DNA of 64,000 nt from Thiocystis violascens DSM 198 (GCF_000227745.2 NC_018012.1:620001-684000); one strand, 5' to 3'; counted from the first letter of the stretch, positions 40,261 through 53,325 are shown. Notes: generated by a model from the letters alone, not told the origin. Made by a program: numbers and translations.

Positions 40261-40580
40261 GCCTGAGACGGGCGCGGAGCGTCGACGAGTATGTCGAGTG
40301 GGTGCGTCAGGCCGTCTTCGAGGTGGACGATCTGCGCGATTGCCTGGAATACGAAAGCGAGGATCTGGCGACCTTCCCAGCCTTTCTCGACCCGCTCGAA
40401 GCCGGCATCAAGGCCATTTATACCGCCATGAAGGACGGAAGTTACGCCTTCGGACGCGAGGATCTGCCGTTCATGGACTTGGCCGGCAAGTACGCGGAAG
40501 AGATTCCATTCCATACCCTGCTCAAACAGATCAACGAGACCCATCGGCGGGGAATCGACGTGGGCGGGGATGATGCCTGA
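40257..40580 (+). CDS. Conserved hypothetical protein, coupled to prmB
   Basis: This 107-residue acidic protein has no signal peptide or membrane span. It contains VDEYVEWVRQAVFEVDDLRDCL, FLDPLEAGIKAIYTAMKDGSYAFG and DLPFMDLAGKYAEEIPF. I recognise it only as a small conserved protein found next to prmB or hemN in gammaproteobacteria and cannot assign a function. ATG overlaps the prmB stop as ATGA, so it is translationally coupled. Confidence 0.75.
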   Translation: MSLRRARSVDEYVEWVRQAVFEVDDLRDCLEYESEDLATFPAFLDPLEAGIKAIYTAMKDGSYAFGREDLPFMDLAGKYAEEIPFHTLLKQINETHRRGIDVGGDDA

Positions 40581-40644
40581 ACAGGCTTTACGAACGATGC
40601 CGTTCGGGGGCCAGACGCGCGCCCCGCGGCTGGAGGATTGAACG

Positions 40645-42030
40645 GTGGAGCAAGGTGTTTCCTTTGATCTTGAGTTGATTCGTCGCTACGACCAGAGCGG
40701 TCCGCGCTATACCTCGTACCCGACCGCGGTGGAGTTCGCCGAGTCTTTCGATGAGACGGCCTACCAGGCCGCTTGCGCACGCAGTAACGCGAGCGGACGC
40801 CCGCTGTCGATCTATTTCCATATCCCCTTCTGCGATACGGTCTGTTTCTATTGCGCCTGCAACAAGATCGCGACCAAGGATCGCTCGCTGGCGCCGCCCT
40901 ATCTGGAGCGCGTCTATCGTGAGCTGGAGATGCAGTCCGCGCTGTTCGACCGCTCGCGTCAGGTGGAGCAGTTGCACTGGGGCGGCGGCACGCCGACCTT
41001 CCTCAGCCACGATCAGATGACCGAGCTGATGGACGTGACGCGCCGTCACTTCACTTTGGCCGGCGACGATGTCGGCGAATTCTCGATCGAGATCGACCCG
41101 CGCGAGGCCGATGCATCAACGGTCAAGCTGCTGCGCCGCATCGGTTTCAATCGCATGAGTCTGGGCGTGCAGGACTTCGACCCCCGGGTGCAGGCGGCGG
41201 TCAACCGCTTCCAGACCGAGCAGCAGACCATGACGGTACTCGACGCGGCCCTCGCCGAGGGCTTCCGCTCGACCAGTATCGACCTGATCTACGGTCTGCC
41301 CTTCCAGTCGGTCGCAAGTTTCGGCAAGACCCTGGACCGGGTGATCGAGGTCAATCCGCAACGTCTGTCAATCTTCAATTACGCGCATCTGCCGGAGCGT
41401 TTCAAGCCTCAGCGCCGGATCAAGGACGACGATCTTCCGGCCCCCGAGGTCAAACTGGACATCCTTCAATCGACCATCGCGCGTCTGACCGAAGCGGGCT
41501 ATGTCTATATCGGCATGGACCATTTCGCGCGTCCCGACGACGAACTTGCGCTGGCCCAGCAGGCGGGGACGCTGTACCGCAATTTCCAGGGCTATTCGAC
41601 CCATGCCGACTGCGATCTGATCGGCATCGGCGTCACCTCGATCGGTATGATCGACAACACCTACGGCCAGAACCGCCGCGAACTCGAAGAGTATTACGCC
41701 GACATTGACGCCGGGCATCTGTCCGTGTTCCGCGGGATCGAACTGAACCGCGACGATCTGATCCGGCGCGACATGATCACCAAGCTGATCTGTCACTTCC
41801 AATTGGATATCCGTGCCGCCGAGGCCGCTTGGGACATCCGGTTCGCCGAGTATTTCGCCGATGCGCTGGCGAAGCTCCAGGGCATGGCCGAGGATGGTCT
41901 GGTGGAGATCGGCGCGGACCAGATCCGCATCCTGTCGCGCGGACGCCTGCTGGTGCGCAACATCTGCATGGCCTTCGATGCCTATCTGGCGACCAAAACG
42001 GGGCCGATCGGTTTCTCCAGGGTGATCTGA
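40645..42030 (+). CDS. hemN: Oxygen-independent coproporphyrinogen III oxidase
   Basis: HemN is a radical SAM enzyme that decarboxylates coproporphyrinogen III in anaerobic haem and bacteriochlorophyll synthesis. The 461-residue protein has the cluster motif FCDTVCFYCAC (Cys63, Cys67, Cys70), YTSYPTAVEF near the start, WGGGTPTFLS, SIGVQDFDP-type MSLGVQDFDPRVQAAVNR and STHADCDLIGIG, all HemN-specific rather than HemW-like. GTG at 40645 has a good GGAGG site upstream. Confidence 0.96.
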   Translation: MEQGVSFDLELIRRYDQSGPRYTSYPTAVEFAESFDETAYQAACARSNASGRPLSIYFHIPFCDTVCFYCACNKIATKDRSLAPPYLERVYRELEMQSALFDRSRQVEQLHWGGGTPTFLSHDQMTELMDVTRRHFTLAGDDVGEFSIEIDPREADASTVKLLRRIGFNRMSLGVQDFDPRVQAAVNRFQTEQQTMTVLDAALAEGFRSTSIDLIYGLPFQSVASFGKTLDRVIEVNPQRLSIFNYAHLPERFKPQRRIKDDDLPAPEVKLDILQSTIARLTEAGYVYIGMDHFARPDDELALAQQAGTLYRNFQGYSTHADCDLIGIGVTSIGMIDNTYGQNRRELEEYYADIDAGHLSVFRGIELNRDDLIRRDMITKLICHFQLDIRAAEAAWDIRFAEYFADALAKLQGMAEDGLVEIGADQIRILSRGRLLVRNICMAFDAYLATKTGPIGFSRVI

Positions 42031-42158
42031 TGGCGCTTGGAGCCTTGATCGCCCGCGGGCTATACTGGACGGCTTTTAACGGTGCGGGCGCGTTGTCCGC
42101 GTCAGAATTCAGCAAGGTACGGACCGGAGCTTCGGCCGGTGCCCACGGGAGAGAATGA

Positions 42159-43454
42159 ATGCAAGTTTCGGTGGAAGCGGGCGAGGGGCTTGAGCGACGG
42201 ATGAAGATCGATCTGCCGTTCGAGCAGGTCGAGGTTGAAGTCGACAAGCGTTTGCAGAAATTGGCGCGGACTGTTCGGCTGCCCGGCTTCCGTCCGGGCA
42301 AGGTGCCGATGAAGGTGCTGCGGCAGCGCTTTGCGGGTCAGGTGCATCAGGAAGTCTTCGGCGAGATGGTGCAGTCCAGTTACGAGGATGCGCTGACTCA
42401 GGCGTCCCTGCGTCCCGCCGGGATGCCGCGGATCGAGCCGGAGATCGATCTGGACGAAAAACGCTTGAGCTATACGGCGGTCTTCGAGGTGATGCCCGAG
42501 TTCGAACTCGCGTCCCTGGCGGGCAAGAGCCTGAAGCGTCCCCTGTGCGAGCTGACGGACGCCGATCTGGATGCGATGGTCGAGCGGCTGCGCGTTCAGC
42601 GCAAGACCTGGACGCCGGTCGAGCGCCCCTGTCAGAGCGGCGATCAGGTCACCCTGTCCTTTACCGGCACCGTGGATGGCGAAGCCTTCGATGGCGGATC
42701 AGCGACCGGTTTGACCATCGAGCTTGGCGCCAGCCGGATGATCCCAGGATTCGAGGAGGCGCTGATCGGCGCGAGCGTCGGCGAACAGCGCACGCTTGAC
42801 CTGACCTTCCCCGAGGACTATCAGGCCGCCCACTTGGCCGGCAAGCCGGTCCGCTTCGAGGTCACCCTGGATGCCGTGACCGAACCCGCCTTGCCGGCTG
42901 TCGACGCCGAGTTCGCGAAGGCGTTCGGTGTCGAGGACGGCGATCTGGACCGCTTTTTGGCCGACGTACGCGCCAATATGGAGCGGGAATTGAAAGAGCG
43001 GCTCAATGCCCGCATTAAGGAACGGGTCATGGATCTGCTGGTCGAGGCCAATCCGCTCGATCTGCCCAGCGCGCTGGTCGAGAACGAGATGAACGCCATG
43101 GCCGGGAAGATGGCCCAGTCGCTCGGAGGCGCGAAGCTGAATCTGCCGCCTTCGCTGTTCGAGGCGGGTGCGCGCCGGCGCGTGGCGCTGGGGTTGATTC
43201 TCGGCAAGATCGTCAACGAACACAGCCTCAAGGTCGATGCCGGACGGGTCCGAGACATCATCGAGCAGATGGCATCCACCTACGATCAGCCGCAGGCGGT
43301 GGTCGACTACTATTACAGTGATCGCGAACGTCTTGGTGCGGTCGAGGTGGTCGTCCTTGAGGATCAAATCGTCGAGCTGATGATGGAACAGCTCACGGTC
43401 GAAGACGAGACCGTCGATTTCGCGGAATTGACGAACCCGACGCCGGAACTCTGA
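42159..43454 (+). CDS. tig: Trigger factor
   Basis: Trigger factor is the ribosome-bound chaperone and prolyl isomerase. The 431-residue protein has the ribosome-binding tail with [16 protein letters not shown] (signature at about 44-59), an FKBP-like PPIase domain ([20 protein letters not shown] to [15 protein letters not shown], about 160-245) and the C-terminal helical arms. It heads the tig-clpP-clpX-lon block. Confidence 0.97.
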   Translation: MQVSVEAGEGLERRMKIDLPFEQVEVEVDKRLQKLARTVRLPGFRPGKVPMKVLRQRFAGQVHQEVFGEMVQSSYEDALTQASLRPAGMPRIEPEIDLDEKRLSYTAVFEVMPEFELASLAGKSLKRPLCELTDADLDAMVERLRVQRKTWTPVERPCQSGDQVTLSFTGTVDGEAFDGGSATGLTIELGASRMIPGFEEALIGASVGEQRTLDLTFPEDYQAAHLAGKPVRFEVTLDAVTEPALPAVDAEFAKAFGVEDGDLDRFLADVRANMERELKERLNARIKERVMDLLVEANPLDLPSALVENEMNAMAGKMAQSLGGAKLNLPPSLFEAGARRRVALGLILGKIVNEHSLKVDAGRVRDIIEQMASTYDQPQAVVDYYYSDRERLGAVEVVVLEDQIVELMMEQLTVEDETVDFAELTNPTPEL

Positions 43455-43542
43455 TCGTCACGCGTCGCGCGCGAACCGAGCGAGCATCGCCAAACGGTTC
43501 GTTGCGCACGCAATCATTCAGTTACAGGTGAAGACCACTATC

Positions 43543-44187
43543 ATGACCAATCCTCAGAGCCGTACCGACTGGCAGCCCCAAGGGCTCGGGCTGGTACCGA
43601 TCGTCGTTGAGCAGACCGCGCGCGGCGAGCGTTCGTTCGACATCTATTCCCGGCTCTTGAAAGAGCGCGTCATCTTTCTGGTCGGTCAGGTGGAGGACCA
43701 CATGTCGAATCTGGTGGTCGCGCAACTCCTGTTCCTGGAGTCAGAGAATCCGGATAAGGATATCCACCTCTATATCAATTCCCCCGGCGGCTCGGTGACG
43801 GCCGGTCTCGCCATCTATGACACCATGCGCTTCGTCCGCCCCGATGTCAGCACCATGTGTATCGGCCAGGCCGCGAGCATGGGCGCGCTCCTGCTCGCTG
43901 GCGGAGCGAAGGGCAAGCGCTATTGTCTGCCGCACTCGCGCATGATGATCCATCAACCCCTGGGCGGCTTCCAGGGCCAGGCGACCGATATCGATATCCA
44001 TGCCCGCGAAATCCTCTATATCCGAGACAAACTCAATCAGATCCTGTCCGAGCATACGGGACAGCCGATCGAAAAGATCGCCGAGGACACCGAGCGCGAT
44101 CGATTCATGAGCGGAGAAGTGGCTCAGGAATACGGATTGATCGATAAGGTCATCAACGAGCGTGGACCCGCGCCGGTCAAAGCCTGA
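43543..44187 (+). CDS. clpP: ATP-dependent Clp protease proteolytic subunit
   Basis: ClpP forms the tetradecameric protease chamber. In this 214-residue version, Ser112 lies in [12 protein letters not shown] and His137 in MMIHQPLGG; the Asp follows in the C-terminal part. [26 protein letters not shown] is the typical N-terminus. ATG at 43543 was preferred over an in-frame GTG at 43528. The gene precedes clpX. Confidence 0.97.
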   Translation: MTNPQSRTDWQPQGLGLVPIVVEQTARGERSFDIYSRLLKERVIFLVGQVEDHMSNLVVAQLLFLESENPDKDIHLYINSPGGSVTAGLAIYDTMRFVRPDVSTMCIGQAASMGALLLAGGAKGKRYCLPHSRMMIHQPLGGFQGQATDIDIHAREILYIRDKLNQILSEHTGQPIEKIAEDTERDRFMSGEVAQEYGLIDKVINERGPAPVKA

Positions 44188-44212
44188 TTCGAGTTTTTTT
44201 CACGACAGCATG

Positions 44213-44239
44213 CTTGGCGCCCCGTACAGGCGCGCCAAG
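44213..44239. repeat. Inverted repeat between clpP and clpX
   Basis: CTTGGCGC (44213-44220) and GCGCCAAG (44232-44239) form a perfect 8-bp stem. The T-run at 44194-44200 lies before it, not after, so it is not a canonical terminator on the plus strand. Confidence 0.45.
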
Positions 44240-44375
44240 TGTGCGAATTTGTGACGCGCAACAAAGCGTTCATTAACGAACTTGCCATATAAGTCCAAAT
44301 GGTTATGATTGAGCAGGCATCGATCGGGACTGCTGGTATTGCGTCCTCAAACGACCCACTGGAGACCCATCTTCG

Positions 44376-45650
44376 ATGAGTGGAAACAATCACGGCAAGA
44401 GCGACGAAGGCAAACTGCTTTACTGTTCGTTCTGCGGCAAGAGCCAGCATGAAGTCCGCAAACTCATCGCCGGACCTTCAGTGTTTATCTGCGACGAATG
44501 CGTCGAACTCTGTAACGACATTATCCGCGAGGAGATGCAGGAAAACGTTGGCGAGACCACCAGCCACCTGCCCAAGCCGCACGAGATCAAGGCGCGTCTG
44601 GATGAGTTCGTGATCGGGCAGGAGAAGGCCAAAAAAGTTCTCTCCGTTGCCGTTTACAATCATTACAAGCGTCTTGAAGTGGCCGAGGCCAAGGAAGACA
44701 TCGAGATTGCCAAGAGCAACATCATGCTGATCGGGCCAACCGGATCGGGCAAGACCCTGCTCGCCGAGACCCTGGCCCGCCTGCTCAATGTGCCCTTTAC
44801 CATTGCCGATGCGACCACCCTGACCGAAGCGGGCTATGTCGGCGAGGATGTCGAGAACATCATCCAGAAGCTGCTGCAAAAGTGTGACTACGATGTCGAG
44901 AAGGCACAGACCGGCATCGTCTATATCGACGAAATCGACAAGATTTCGCGTAAGTCGGACAACCCCTCGATCACCCGCGACGTGTCGGGCGAAGGTGTCC
45001 AGCAGGCGCTGCTGAAATTGATCGAGGGTACCGTCGCCTCGGTGCCGCCGCAGGGCGGTCGCAAGCATCCGCAGCAGGAATTTCTCCAGGTCGATACCTC
45101 CAACATCCTCTTTATCGTGGGCGGCGCCTTCGCCGGTCTCGACAAGGTCATCCAGAACCGTTCGCGCAAGACGGGAATCGGCTTCTCGGCCGAGGTTCAC
45201 AGCAAGGACGACAGCCGTCAGATCGGCGAACTCCTGAGCGCGGTGGAGCCCGAGGATCTCATTCGCTACGGGCTGATTCCGGAATTCGTTGGCCGCCTGC
45301 CTGTCATGGCGACGCTCGAAGAGCTTGACGAGCCGGCGCTGATGCGGATTCTGACCGAGCCCAAGCATGCCTTGGTCAAACAGTACGCGCGGTTGTTCGA
45401 GATGGAAGGCGTCGTCATGGAACTCCGCGACGACGCGCTGGGCGGGATCGCGCGCAAGGCCATGGAGCGCAAGACCGGTGCCCGCGGTTTGCGGACCATC
45501 ATGGAACAGGTGCTGCTCGATATTATGTATGACCTTCCCTCCATGGATCATGTGAGCAAGGTCGTGATCGACGCTTCGGTGATTGCCGGCGATAACAAGC
45601 CTTTCCTCATCTATGAAGGCGTCGAGAAGCAGGCCGCCGTGGCGGATTGA
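44376..45650 (+). CDS. clpX: ATP-dependent Clp protease ATP-binding subunit ClpX
   Basis: ClpX unfolds substrates for ClpP. The 424-residue protein has the zinc-binding domain (Cys17, Cys20, Cys39, Cys42), Walker A GPTGSGKT (120-127), Walker [11 protein letters not shown] and the ClpP-binding loop region IGFSAEVH after KTGIGF. The C-terminal small domain carries [22 protein letters not shown]. The length is normal and all motifs are present. Confidence 0.98.
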   Translation: MSGNNHGKSDEGKLLYCSFCGKSQHEVRKLIAGPSVFICDECVELCNDIIREEMQENVGETTSHLPKPHEIKARLDEFVIGQEKAKKVLSVAVYNHYKRLEVAEAKEDIEIAKSNIMLIGPTGSGKTLLAETLARLLNVPFTIADATTLTEAGYVGEDVENIIQKLLQKCDYDVEKAQTGIVYIDEIDKISRKSDNPSITRDVSGEGVQQALLKLIEGTVASVPPQGGRKHPQQEFLQVDTSNILFIVGGAFAGLDKVIQNRSRKTGIGFSAEVHSKDDSRQIGELLSAVEPEDLIRYGLIPEFVGRLPVMATLEELDEPALMRILTEPKHALVKQYARLFEMEGVVMELRDDALGGIARKAMERKTGARGLRTIMEQVLLDIMYDLPSMDHVSKVVIDASVIAGDNKPFLIYEGVEKQAAVAD

Positions 45651-45719
45651 GCGTTTTCCCGGTCAGCAGAACGTCTAGCGCATCAGTTTGCGTGACTCAA
45701 GGTCGGGCACGAGCGGTCG

Positions 45720-45744
45720 TTGAACTCACCGCCTATCGCCCCGA
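45720..45744 (+). promoter_or_regulatory. Candidate sigma-32 heat-shock promoter of lon
   Basis: TTGAAC (45720-45725), a 13-base spacer and CCCCGA (45739-45744) match the sigma-32 pattern CTTGAA-N11-14-CCCCAT closely. It lies about 115 bases before the lon start. Confidence 0.5.
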
Positions 45745-45858
45745 CCCTTTCCTTATTCCCATCACACCGACATCCGCGGTGGCGATTCGCCGGTCGCTGA
45801 CCCAGACAACTCGCATCGCCAACCCCGTGGACGGTCGTTTGAACGAGTACAGGTATCC

Positions 45859-48308
<2,450 letters not shown>

Positions 48309-48312
<4 letters not shown>

Positions 48313-48320
48313 ACCGCGTT
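48309..48320 (+). repeat. TTAAACCGCGTT copy over the lon stop
   Basis: Eleven of twelve bases match the consensus. TAA at 48310-48312 is the lon stop. No inverted partner is seen within about 100 bases. Confidence 0.55.
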
Positions 48321-48412
48321 TGACATGGCCTGCCTCGTTTGGATATCGAGATGAAGGGTGAAAAAGTCGGTTGCCCTCGCGCTGTCTCCGTCTTAGCATG
48401 CGGCATCGTTTC

Positions 48413-48435
48413 AGGATGCCTTTGAAAGGCATCCT
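48413..48435. terminator. Strong hairpin after lon
   Basis: AGGATGCC (48413-48420) and GGCATCCT (48428-48435) pair perfectly, and the TTTGAAA between them can extend the stem. No T-tract follows on the plus strand. It may end lon transcripts or protect their 3' end. Confidence 0.45.
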
Positions 48436-48526
48436 GGTCCTCCTTGATAGCCAAGCTCTTGTGGGCTGCTCACGTTGGGCGCGCCGCTGGACTCTCGAAC
48501 ACTCAGTCAGTTAATAGGGGAAATAA

Positions 48527-48799
48527 ATGAATAAATCGGAACTCATCGAAAAAATGGCGGACGCCGCCGATATCTCCAAGGCCGCTGCGGCGCGTGCCCT
48601 GGACGCAATGACCGATGAAATCGCCATCGTCTTGAAGGAGGGCGGTACGGTTTCGCTGATCGGCTTTGGGACTTTTTCGATCAAGGAGCGGGCCGCCCGC
48701 ACCGGGCGGAATCCTCAGACTGGCGACCCCATTGAAATCAAGGCATCCAAAACGCCTTCATTTAAAGCTGGCAAAGCGCTGAAGGACGCCGTACAATAG
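48527..48799 (+). CDS. hupB: DNA-binding protein HU-beta
   Basis: This 90-residue HU protein has [28 protein letters not shown], the signature [21 protein letters not shown] and the final [17 protein letters not shown] bends DNA and organises the nucleoid. Its position after lon is standard in proteobacteria. GGGGAAATAA precedes the ATG. Confidence 0.96.
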   Translation: MNKSELIEKMADAADISKAAAARALDAMTDEIAIVLKEGGTVSLIGFGTFSIKERAARTGRNPQTGDPIEIKASKTPSFKAGKALKDAVQ

Positions 48800-48812
48800 T
48801 CGCTCGCTTGAA

Positions 48813-48888
48813 GGGTGCTTAGCTCAGCTGGGAGAGCATCGCCCTTACAAGGCGAGGGTCGCAGGTTCGATCCCTGCAGCACCCACCA
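48813..48888 (+). tRNA. tRNA-Val (TAC)
   Basis: This 76-base tRNA has the acceptor stem GGGTGCT/AGCACCC, the D-loop AGCTCAGCTGGGAGAGC, the anticodon stem-loop CGCCCTTACAAGGCG with anticodon TAC, GGTTCGATCC in the T-loop, and an encoded CCA. Confidence 0.96.
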
Positions 48889-48919
48889 AGAGTTTCAGAT
48901 CGAAATCGATAAGATCTTT

Positions 48920-48996
48920 GGAGCGGTAGTTCAGTTGGTTAGAATACCGGCCTGTCACGCCGGGGGTCGCGGGTTCGAGCCCCGTCCGCTCCGCCA
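48920..48996 (+). tRNA. tRNA-Asp (GTC)
   Basis: This 77-base tRNA has the acceptor stem GGAGCGG/CCGCTCC, the D-arm AGTTCAGTTGGTTAGAAT, the anticodon loop CCTGTCACG with anticodon GTC, the T-arm GGGTTCGAGCCC and an encoded CCA. It follows tRNA-Val by 31 bases, so both are probably one transcript. Confidence 0.96.
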
Positions 48997-49005
48997 TCTC
49001 GGATA

Positions 49006-49040
49006 GAACGGGGTACCCATTGGGTACCCCGTTCTTTTTT
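49006..49040 (+). terminator. Rho-independent terminator after the tRNA pair
   Basis: GAACGGGGTACCCA (49006-49019) and TGGGTACCCCGTTC (49021-49034) form a perfect 14-bp arm pair, followed by six T residues (49035-49040). Confidence 0.93.
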
Positions 49041-49072
49041 CCAAGTCCCACTCGCTATCTCTACCTATCGCC

Positions 49073-50995
49073 ATGCTTCAAACCATCCGGGATCGCGCTC
49101 AGGGTTGGATTGCCTGGGCCATCGTTGTTCTGATCAGCGTGCCCTTCGCTCTGTGGGGGATTCAGTCCTATCTGGGTGTCGGGGGAGAGCCGGTCGTGGC
49201 AAAAATTAACGGCGTGGAGATTCCCGCCCGCGAGTTGGATCGGCGGGTTCAGGAGGCCAGAATCGAACTCCGGGAGCGTCTCGGCGCGGCCTATGACCTT
49301 GCGGCCCTCGATGACAAGCAACTCCGCGCCGAGGTGCTCGACGAGATGGTTCGCGAGGTACTGTTGCTGGATGTGACGCGGCGCCTGGGTCTTCGCGTGT
49401 CGGATCGCGAAATCCAGATTCAGGTGCTCTCCGAGCCGGCGTTCCAGCAGGATGGGCGCTTCGATCAGGGGGCCTATGAGCGCATCCTTGAACTCCAGGG
49501 AATGACGCCCGCCTTGTTCGAGTCTCGATTGCGCCAGCAGATGACCGGCACCCAGTTGGTCCGCGCCGTATCCGGCAGCGAATTCGTCACTCGATCCGAA
49601 CTCTCGCAGTATCAGCGCCTCGCGCAACAGAAGCGCGAATTGACCTATGCGCGCTTCCCCGTCGCCGATTTTGCGTCCGCGGAGCCGATTGACGAGACCG
49701 CGATCACGGCCTATTACGAATCGAATGCGGCACGCTTTCAGACGCCCGAACAAGTCAAACTCGACTACCTGATCCTCGACGCGAGCACGCTGTCAGGCAC
49801 AGCCGAGATCGGCGAAGAGGAACTGCGCCGTCATTACGATGACGATCCGGCGCGTTTCACTCAACCGGAGCGTCGTAAGGTCAGTCATCTGCTGCTCAGT
49901 GTCCCGAGCGATGCGGATGAGGCCGCGGCCAACCAGGTGTTGTCCGAGATCAAGGCGGTTCGTGATCGTCTTCTGGCTGGCGAATCCCTCGATGAATTGG
50001 CGAAACAGGTGTCCGACGATCCCGGCAGTGCCGCGAAGGGCGGTTCGCTCGGCATGATCGAGAAGGGCGTCATGGTCCCTGCCTTCGAGCAGGTCGCGTT
50101 TACGCTTCCGGCGGGAGAACTGAGCGAGCCGGTGCGGACCCAATTCGGTTATCACCTGATCCGGGTGGACGAAATCGTGCCCTCGGTGGTCAAGCCGTTC
50201 GAGGAAGTTCGCGAGCAATTACGCGCGGAACTCGCCAAGCAAAGCGCCGATGCCCTGTTCTACGAGTTGGGCGAACGACTGGCGAATCTCGTCTACGAAT
50301 CGCCGGACAGTCTGGAACCGGCTGCCGAGGAATTGGGTCTTGCCATCCAGCAGAGCGACTGGATCGGTCGCGAGGGCGGCGAGGGAATCCTTGGCCAGCC
50401 CAAGGTGCTTGCCGCCGCGTTCAGCAATGAGGTGCTTGTCGAGGGCAACAACAGCGACCTGATCGAGCCGGAGCGCGATTCGCTCCAGGCAATCGTGTTG
50501 CGGTTTGTCGAACATCGTCCCGCGGCAACCAAACCGCTGGACGAGGTGCGCGAGGAGATCGTGGCCGAGATCGGCAGGGAAAAAGCCCGGCTGGCCGCCG
50601 AGATGGCCGCCGAGTCCGCCGCCGCAAAGTTACGCGATGGGGCGGACTGGGCGGCGACGCTTGGGACTCTCAAGCTGGAGGAGCCAGGGCTTGTGGATCG
50701 GCAGACGACCAGCGTGCCCGCGCCGATCCTCGACACGGCCTTCACATTGCCGGCGCCAAGCGAGGGATCCATCAGCGTCGGGACGGCTGCGCTCGATCAT
50801 GGTGACGCGGCGGTCGTGCGACTGATCCGCGTACAGGATGGAGAGGTCGAATCGGAGGATGCCGGTCAGACGGCGCCGGAGGCCTCCATGCTGTCTCAAT
50901 TGATGGCGCGGCAACTCTATGCCGACATGCTGAGAGACATGGAAAGTCGCGCGAAGATCGAGCGAAAGGCTGCCAGTTCCGTGGAAGATCTCTGA
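49073..50995 (+). CDS. ppiD: Periplasmic peptidyl-prolyl isomerase/chaperone PpiD
   Basis: PpiD is an inner-membrane-anchored periplasmic chaperone. The 640-residue protein starts MLQTIRDRAQGWIAWAIVVLISVPFALWGIQSYL, a single N-terminal membrane anchor. A SurA-like N-domain follows (KINGVEIPARELDRRVQEAR to MTGTQLVRAVSGSEF). The parvulin domain (about 270-365) includes RRKVSHLLLSV, SDDPGSAAKGGSLGMIEKG and FGYHLIRVDEI. It closes the tig-to-ppiD block, as in many gammaproteobacteria. Confidence 0.94.
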   Translation: MLQTIRDRAQGWIAWAIVVLISVPFALWGIQSYLGVGGEPVVAKINGVEIPARELDRRVQEARIELRERLGAAYDLAALDDKQLRAEVLDEMVREVLLLDVTRRLGLRVSDREIQIQVLSEPAFQQDGRFDQGAYERILELQGMTPALFESRLRQQMTGTQLVRAVSGSEFVTRSELSQYQRLAQQKRELTYARFPVADFASAEPIDETAITAYYESNAARFQTPEQVKLDYLILDASTLSGTAEIGEEELRRHYDDDPARFTQPERRKVSHLLLSVPSDADEAAANQVLSEIKAVRDRLLAGESLDELAKQVSDDPGSAAKGGSLGMIEKGVMVPAFEQVAFTLPAGELSEPVRTQFGYHLIRVDEIVPSVVKPFEEVREQLRAELAKQSADALFYELGERLANLVYESPDSLEPAAEELGLAIQQSDWIGREGGEGILGQPKVLAAAFSNEVLVEGNNSDLIEPERDSLQAIVLRFVEHRPAATKPLDEVREEIVAEIGREKARLAAEMAAESAAAKLRDGADWAATLGTLKLEEPGLVDRQTTSVPAPILDTAFTLPAPSEGSISVGTAALDHGDAAVVRLIRVQDGEVESEDAGQTAPEASMLSQLMARQLYADMLRDMESRAKIERKAASSVEDL

Positions 50996-51401
50996 TTCTG
51001 TCGTGGATAGGCCATCCTGGCCTGTCCAGCCAGGGCAGGAAGCTCGCCTACCCCTCGTAATGCGGTTGAATTTCGGATCCGTATCCGTCAACATGGGTTC
51101 GGAGTCCTTGAAGTTCATACCCTGAATGCCCCGCGCGAATCGCGCCGGTCGACAAGATCAAGGTTAGAATTTCGCGCCCCTTTTTTCAGGCGGTGGCGAG
51201 CGTCGACACTCAGGGAGTCCCAATTCAACCGCCCCGACTTTTGACTGCCGACTCTCGATGTCGGCTGTCTTGAGTCAGGCTGGACTTCGACACGAACCAC
51301 CTTCCGGGCGATGTCGTCATCGCAGCCCTGCGTTCTCCGAGCGCCGGGCCTTGCCGTGACCGCGTCCCCAACGCTTCCAGACGAATGTGACAAGGCAGAG
51401 C
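50996..51401. other. Spacer between ppiD and etfB
   Basis: These 406 bases hold no supported gene. CCTGGC and GCCAGG around 51015-51034 can form a short stem soon after ppiD. The promoter of the etf operon should lie here, but I see no clear motif. Confidence 0.5.
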
Positions 51402-52292
51402 ATGAGCTACCATTCCATCGTAATGGTTAAACAGGTTCCCGACACGGCCAATATCTCCGGTCAGGTCATGAAGCCGGACGGAACCGTCAACCGCAGTAAA
51501 CTCCCCACCATTTTCAATCCCGAGGACAAAGTCGCCCTCGAATTGGCACTACAACTGCGGGACCGTTACGGCGGCACCGTGCGCGTGATGACCATGGGGC
51601 CATTGAAAGCCTCGGACCTGCTGCGCGACTGTCTCTACATGGGCGCGGATGAGGCCATCCTGATCAGCGACCGCAAATTCGCCGGCGCCGATACCCTCGC
51701 GACCTCCTATGTGCTGTCCGAGGCGCTGCGTCAACTGGCACCCTACGATATCGTCTTCGCCGGCCGGCAGGCGATCGATGGCGACACCGCCCAGGTCGGC
51801 CCTCAGACCGCCGAAAAACTGGGACTGCCCCAAATCACCTATGCCGAAGAGATCCTCCAGGCTGATGGCGAAAAGATCACCGTCAAGCGCAAGGTGGACC
51901 GCGGCTTCGAGATTCTGGAAGGCACGCTGCCCCTGTTGATCACCGTGATCAAGGACGCCGCCACGCCCCGGCCCTTCATGGCCAAGCGGGTCATGGCCTA
52001 CAAGAACGCCCATACCCTGCTCGAACTCGAAAAGATGATCGAAGGCAATTCGTTGCTCTATCTCGATCAGCTCAAGGAAGAGTATGTCTCCAAGGGCCTG
52101 TTTATCCCCACCCTGACCGCCGACGAACTCGATGTCGATCCCGAGCGTTGTGGTCTCGGCGGGTCGCCGACCAAGGTCCACAAGATCGAGTCGGTGATCC
52201 TGGGCGGCGGCGCGCATGAAATCATCCCCCCCACCAAGGACGGCATGCACGCGCTGATCGATAAACTGATGGAAGATCACATCTTCGGATAA
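51402..52292 (+). CDS. Electron transfer flavoprotein beta subunit (FixA/bifurcating type)
   Basis: This 296-residue EtfB begins YHSIVMVKQVPDTANISG and contains TIFNPEDKVALELALQLRD, VMTMGPLKASDLLRDCLYMGADEAIL and FAGRQAIDGDTAQVGPQTAEKLG. These are characteristic of FixA, CarD and clostridial ETFs rather than of the canonical mitochondrial-type EtfB. Such ETFs carry an extra flavin and some bifurcate electrons from NADH. It starts at ATG 51402 and is followed after six bases by etfA, then an acyl-CoA dehydrogenase. Confidence 0.92.
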   Translation: MSYHSIVMVKQVPDTANISGQVMKPDGTVNRSKLPTIFNPEDKVALELALQLRDRYGGTVRVMTMGPLKASDLLRDCLYMGADEAILISDRKFAGADTLATSYVLSEALRQLAPYDIVFAGRQAIDGDTAQVGPQTAEKLGLPQITYAEEILQADGEKITVKRKVDRGFEILEGTLPLLITVIKDAATPRPFMAKRVMAYKNAHTLLELEKMIEGNSLLYLDQLKEEYVSKGLFIPTLTADELDVDPERCGLGGSPTKVHKIESVILGGGAHEIIPPTKDGMHALIDKLMEDHIFG

Positions 52293-52298
52293 GCCTTT

Positions 52299-53318
52299 AT
52301 GAGCGAAAATCAACAACAGGTCTGGGTGTTCATCGAGCAGCGCGAGGGCAAGCCCGCCGATGTGAGCTTCGAACTGCTCTCCAAGGGCAGAAAGCTGGCG
52401 GAAAGCCTGCACGGCGAGTTGAAGGCGGTGCTGATCGGTCATGACCTGCAGGCCCTGGCCGCGGAGACCTTTCGGTACGGCGCCACCGAAGTTCTGCTGG
52501 CGGATCACCCCGAACTGAAACACTACAACACGCTGCCCTACAGCCGTCTCGTGAGCGAGCTGGTCGACCAGCATCAACCGCGCATCGTGCTGTTCGGCGG
52601 CACCTTCATCGGTCGGGATCTAGCGCCCCGGGTCGCCTCCCATACCCGCAGCGGATTGACCGCGGACTGCACGGATCTGCAGATCTCCGACGTGACCTAT
52701 CTGCGGAAGGATTACTCCCAACTGCTCCTGCAGATTCGCCCGGCCTTCGGCGGCAACATCATCGCCACCATCATCTGTCCGGATGCCCCGGTCCAGATGG
52801 CGACGGTGCGCGAGGGAGTGATGGAAAAGATCCCGCTGGCGCAGCCGGTCGCCGGACGCATCACGCCCGTCCCCTATACGCCCGACGCTGCCGACCAGCT
52901 CGTGCGCATCATCGAGCAGCATCACGAAGAGAGCAAAGTCAATCTCAAGGCCGCCCCGATCATCGTCTCCGGCGGCTACGGCATGGGCAACTTTCAGAAC
53001 TTCCAGATCCTCTATGAGTTGGCCCATGTCATCGGGGGTGAGGTCGCCGGCACGCGCGCGGCGGTGGACGCCGGTTTCATCGATCATGTCCGGCAGGTCG
53101 GACAGACCGGGGTCACCGTGCGGCCCAAACTCTATATCGCCTGCGGCATCTCCGGCGCGATCCAGCACCGGGCCGGCATGAGCGACTCCAACAAGATCAT
53201 TGCCATCAATGACGATCCCGACGCGCCGATCTTCGGTGTCTGCCATTACGGCATCGTCGGTGACGTGATGGACGTGATTCCGAAGCTCATCGATGCCTAC
53301 AAGCACAAATTAAAGTAG
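52299..53318 (+). CDS. Electron transfer flavoprotein alpha subunit (FixB)
   Basis: This 339-residue EtfA has the N-terminal adenine-nucleotide-like domain ([23 protein letters not shown]) and the C-terminal FAD domain with [64 protein letters not shown] and [20 protein letters not shown]. It pairs with the upstream beta subunit. No ferredoxin domain is fused at the N-terminus. Confidence 0.94.
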   Translation: MSENQQQVWVFIEQREGKPADVSFELLSKGRKLAESLHGELKAVLIGHDLQALAAETFRYGATEVLLADHPELKHYNTLPYSRLVSELVDQHQPRIVLFGGTFIGRDLAPRVASHTRSGLTADCTDLQISDVTYLRKDYSQLLLQIRPAFGGNIIATIICPDAPVQMATVREGVMEKIPLAQPVAGRITPVPYTPDAADQLVRIIEQHHEESKVNLKAAPIIVSGGYGMGNFQNFQILYELAHVIGGEVAGTRAAVDAGFIDHVRQVGQTGVTVRPKLYIACGISGAIQHRAGMSDSNKIIAINDDPDAPIFGVCHYGIVGDVMDVIPKLIDAYKHKLK

Positions 53319-53325
53319 TCGAGCC

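Noticed and set aside
44213..44239. Inverted repeat after clpP read as a terminator
   Set aside because: The T-run precedes the stem instead of following it.
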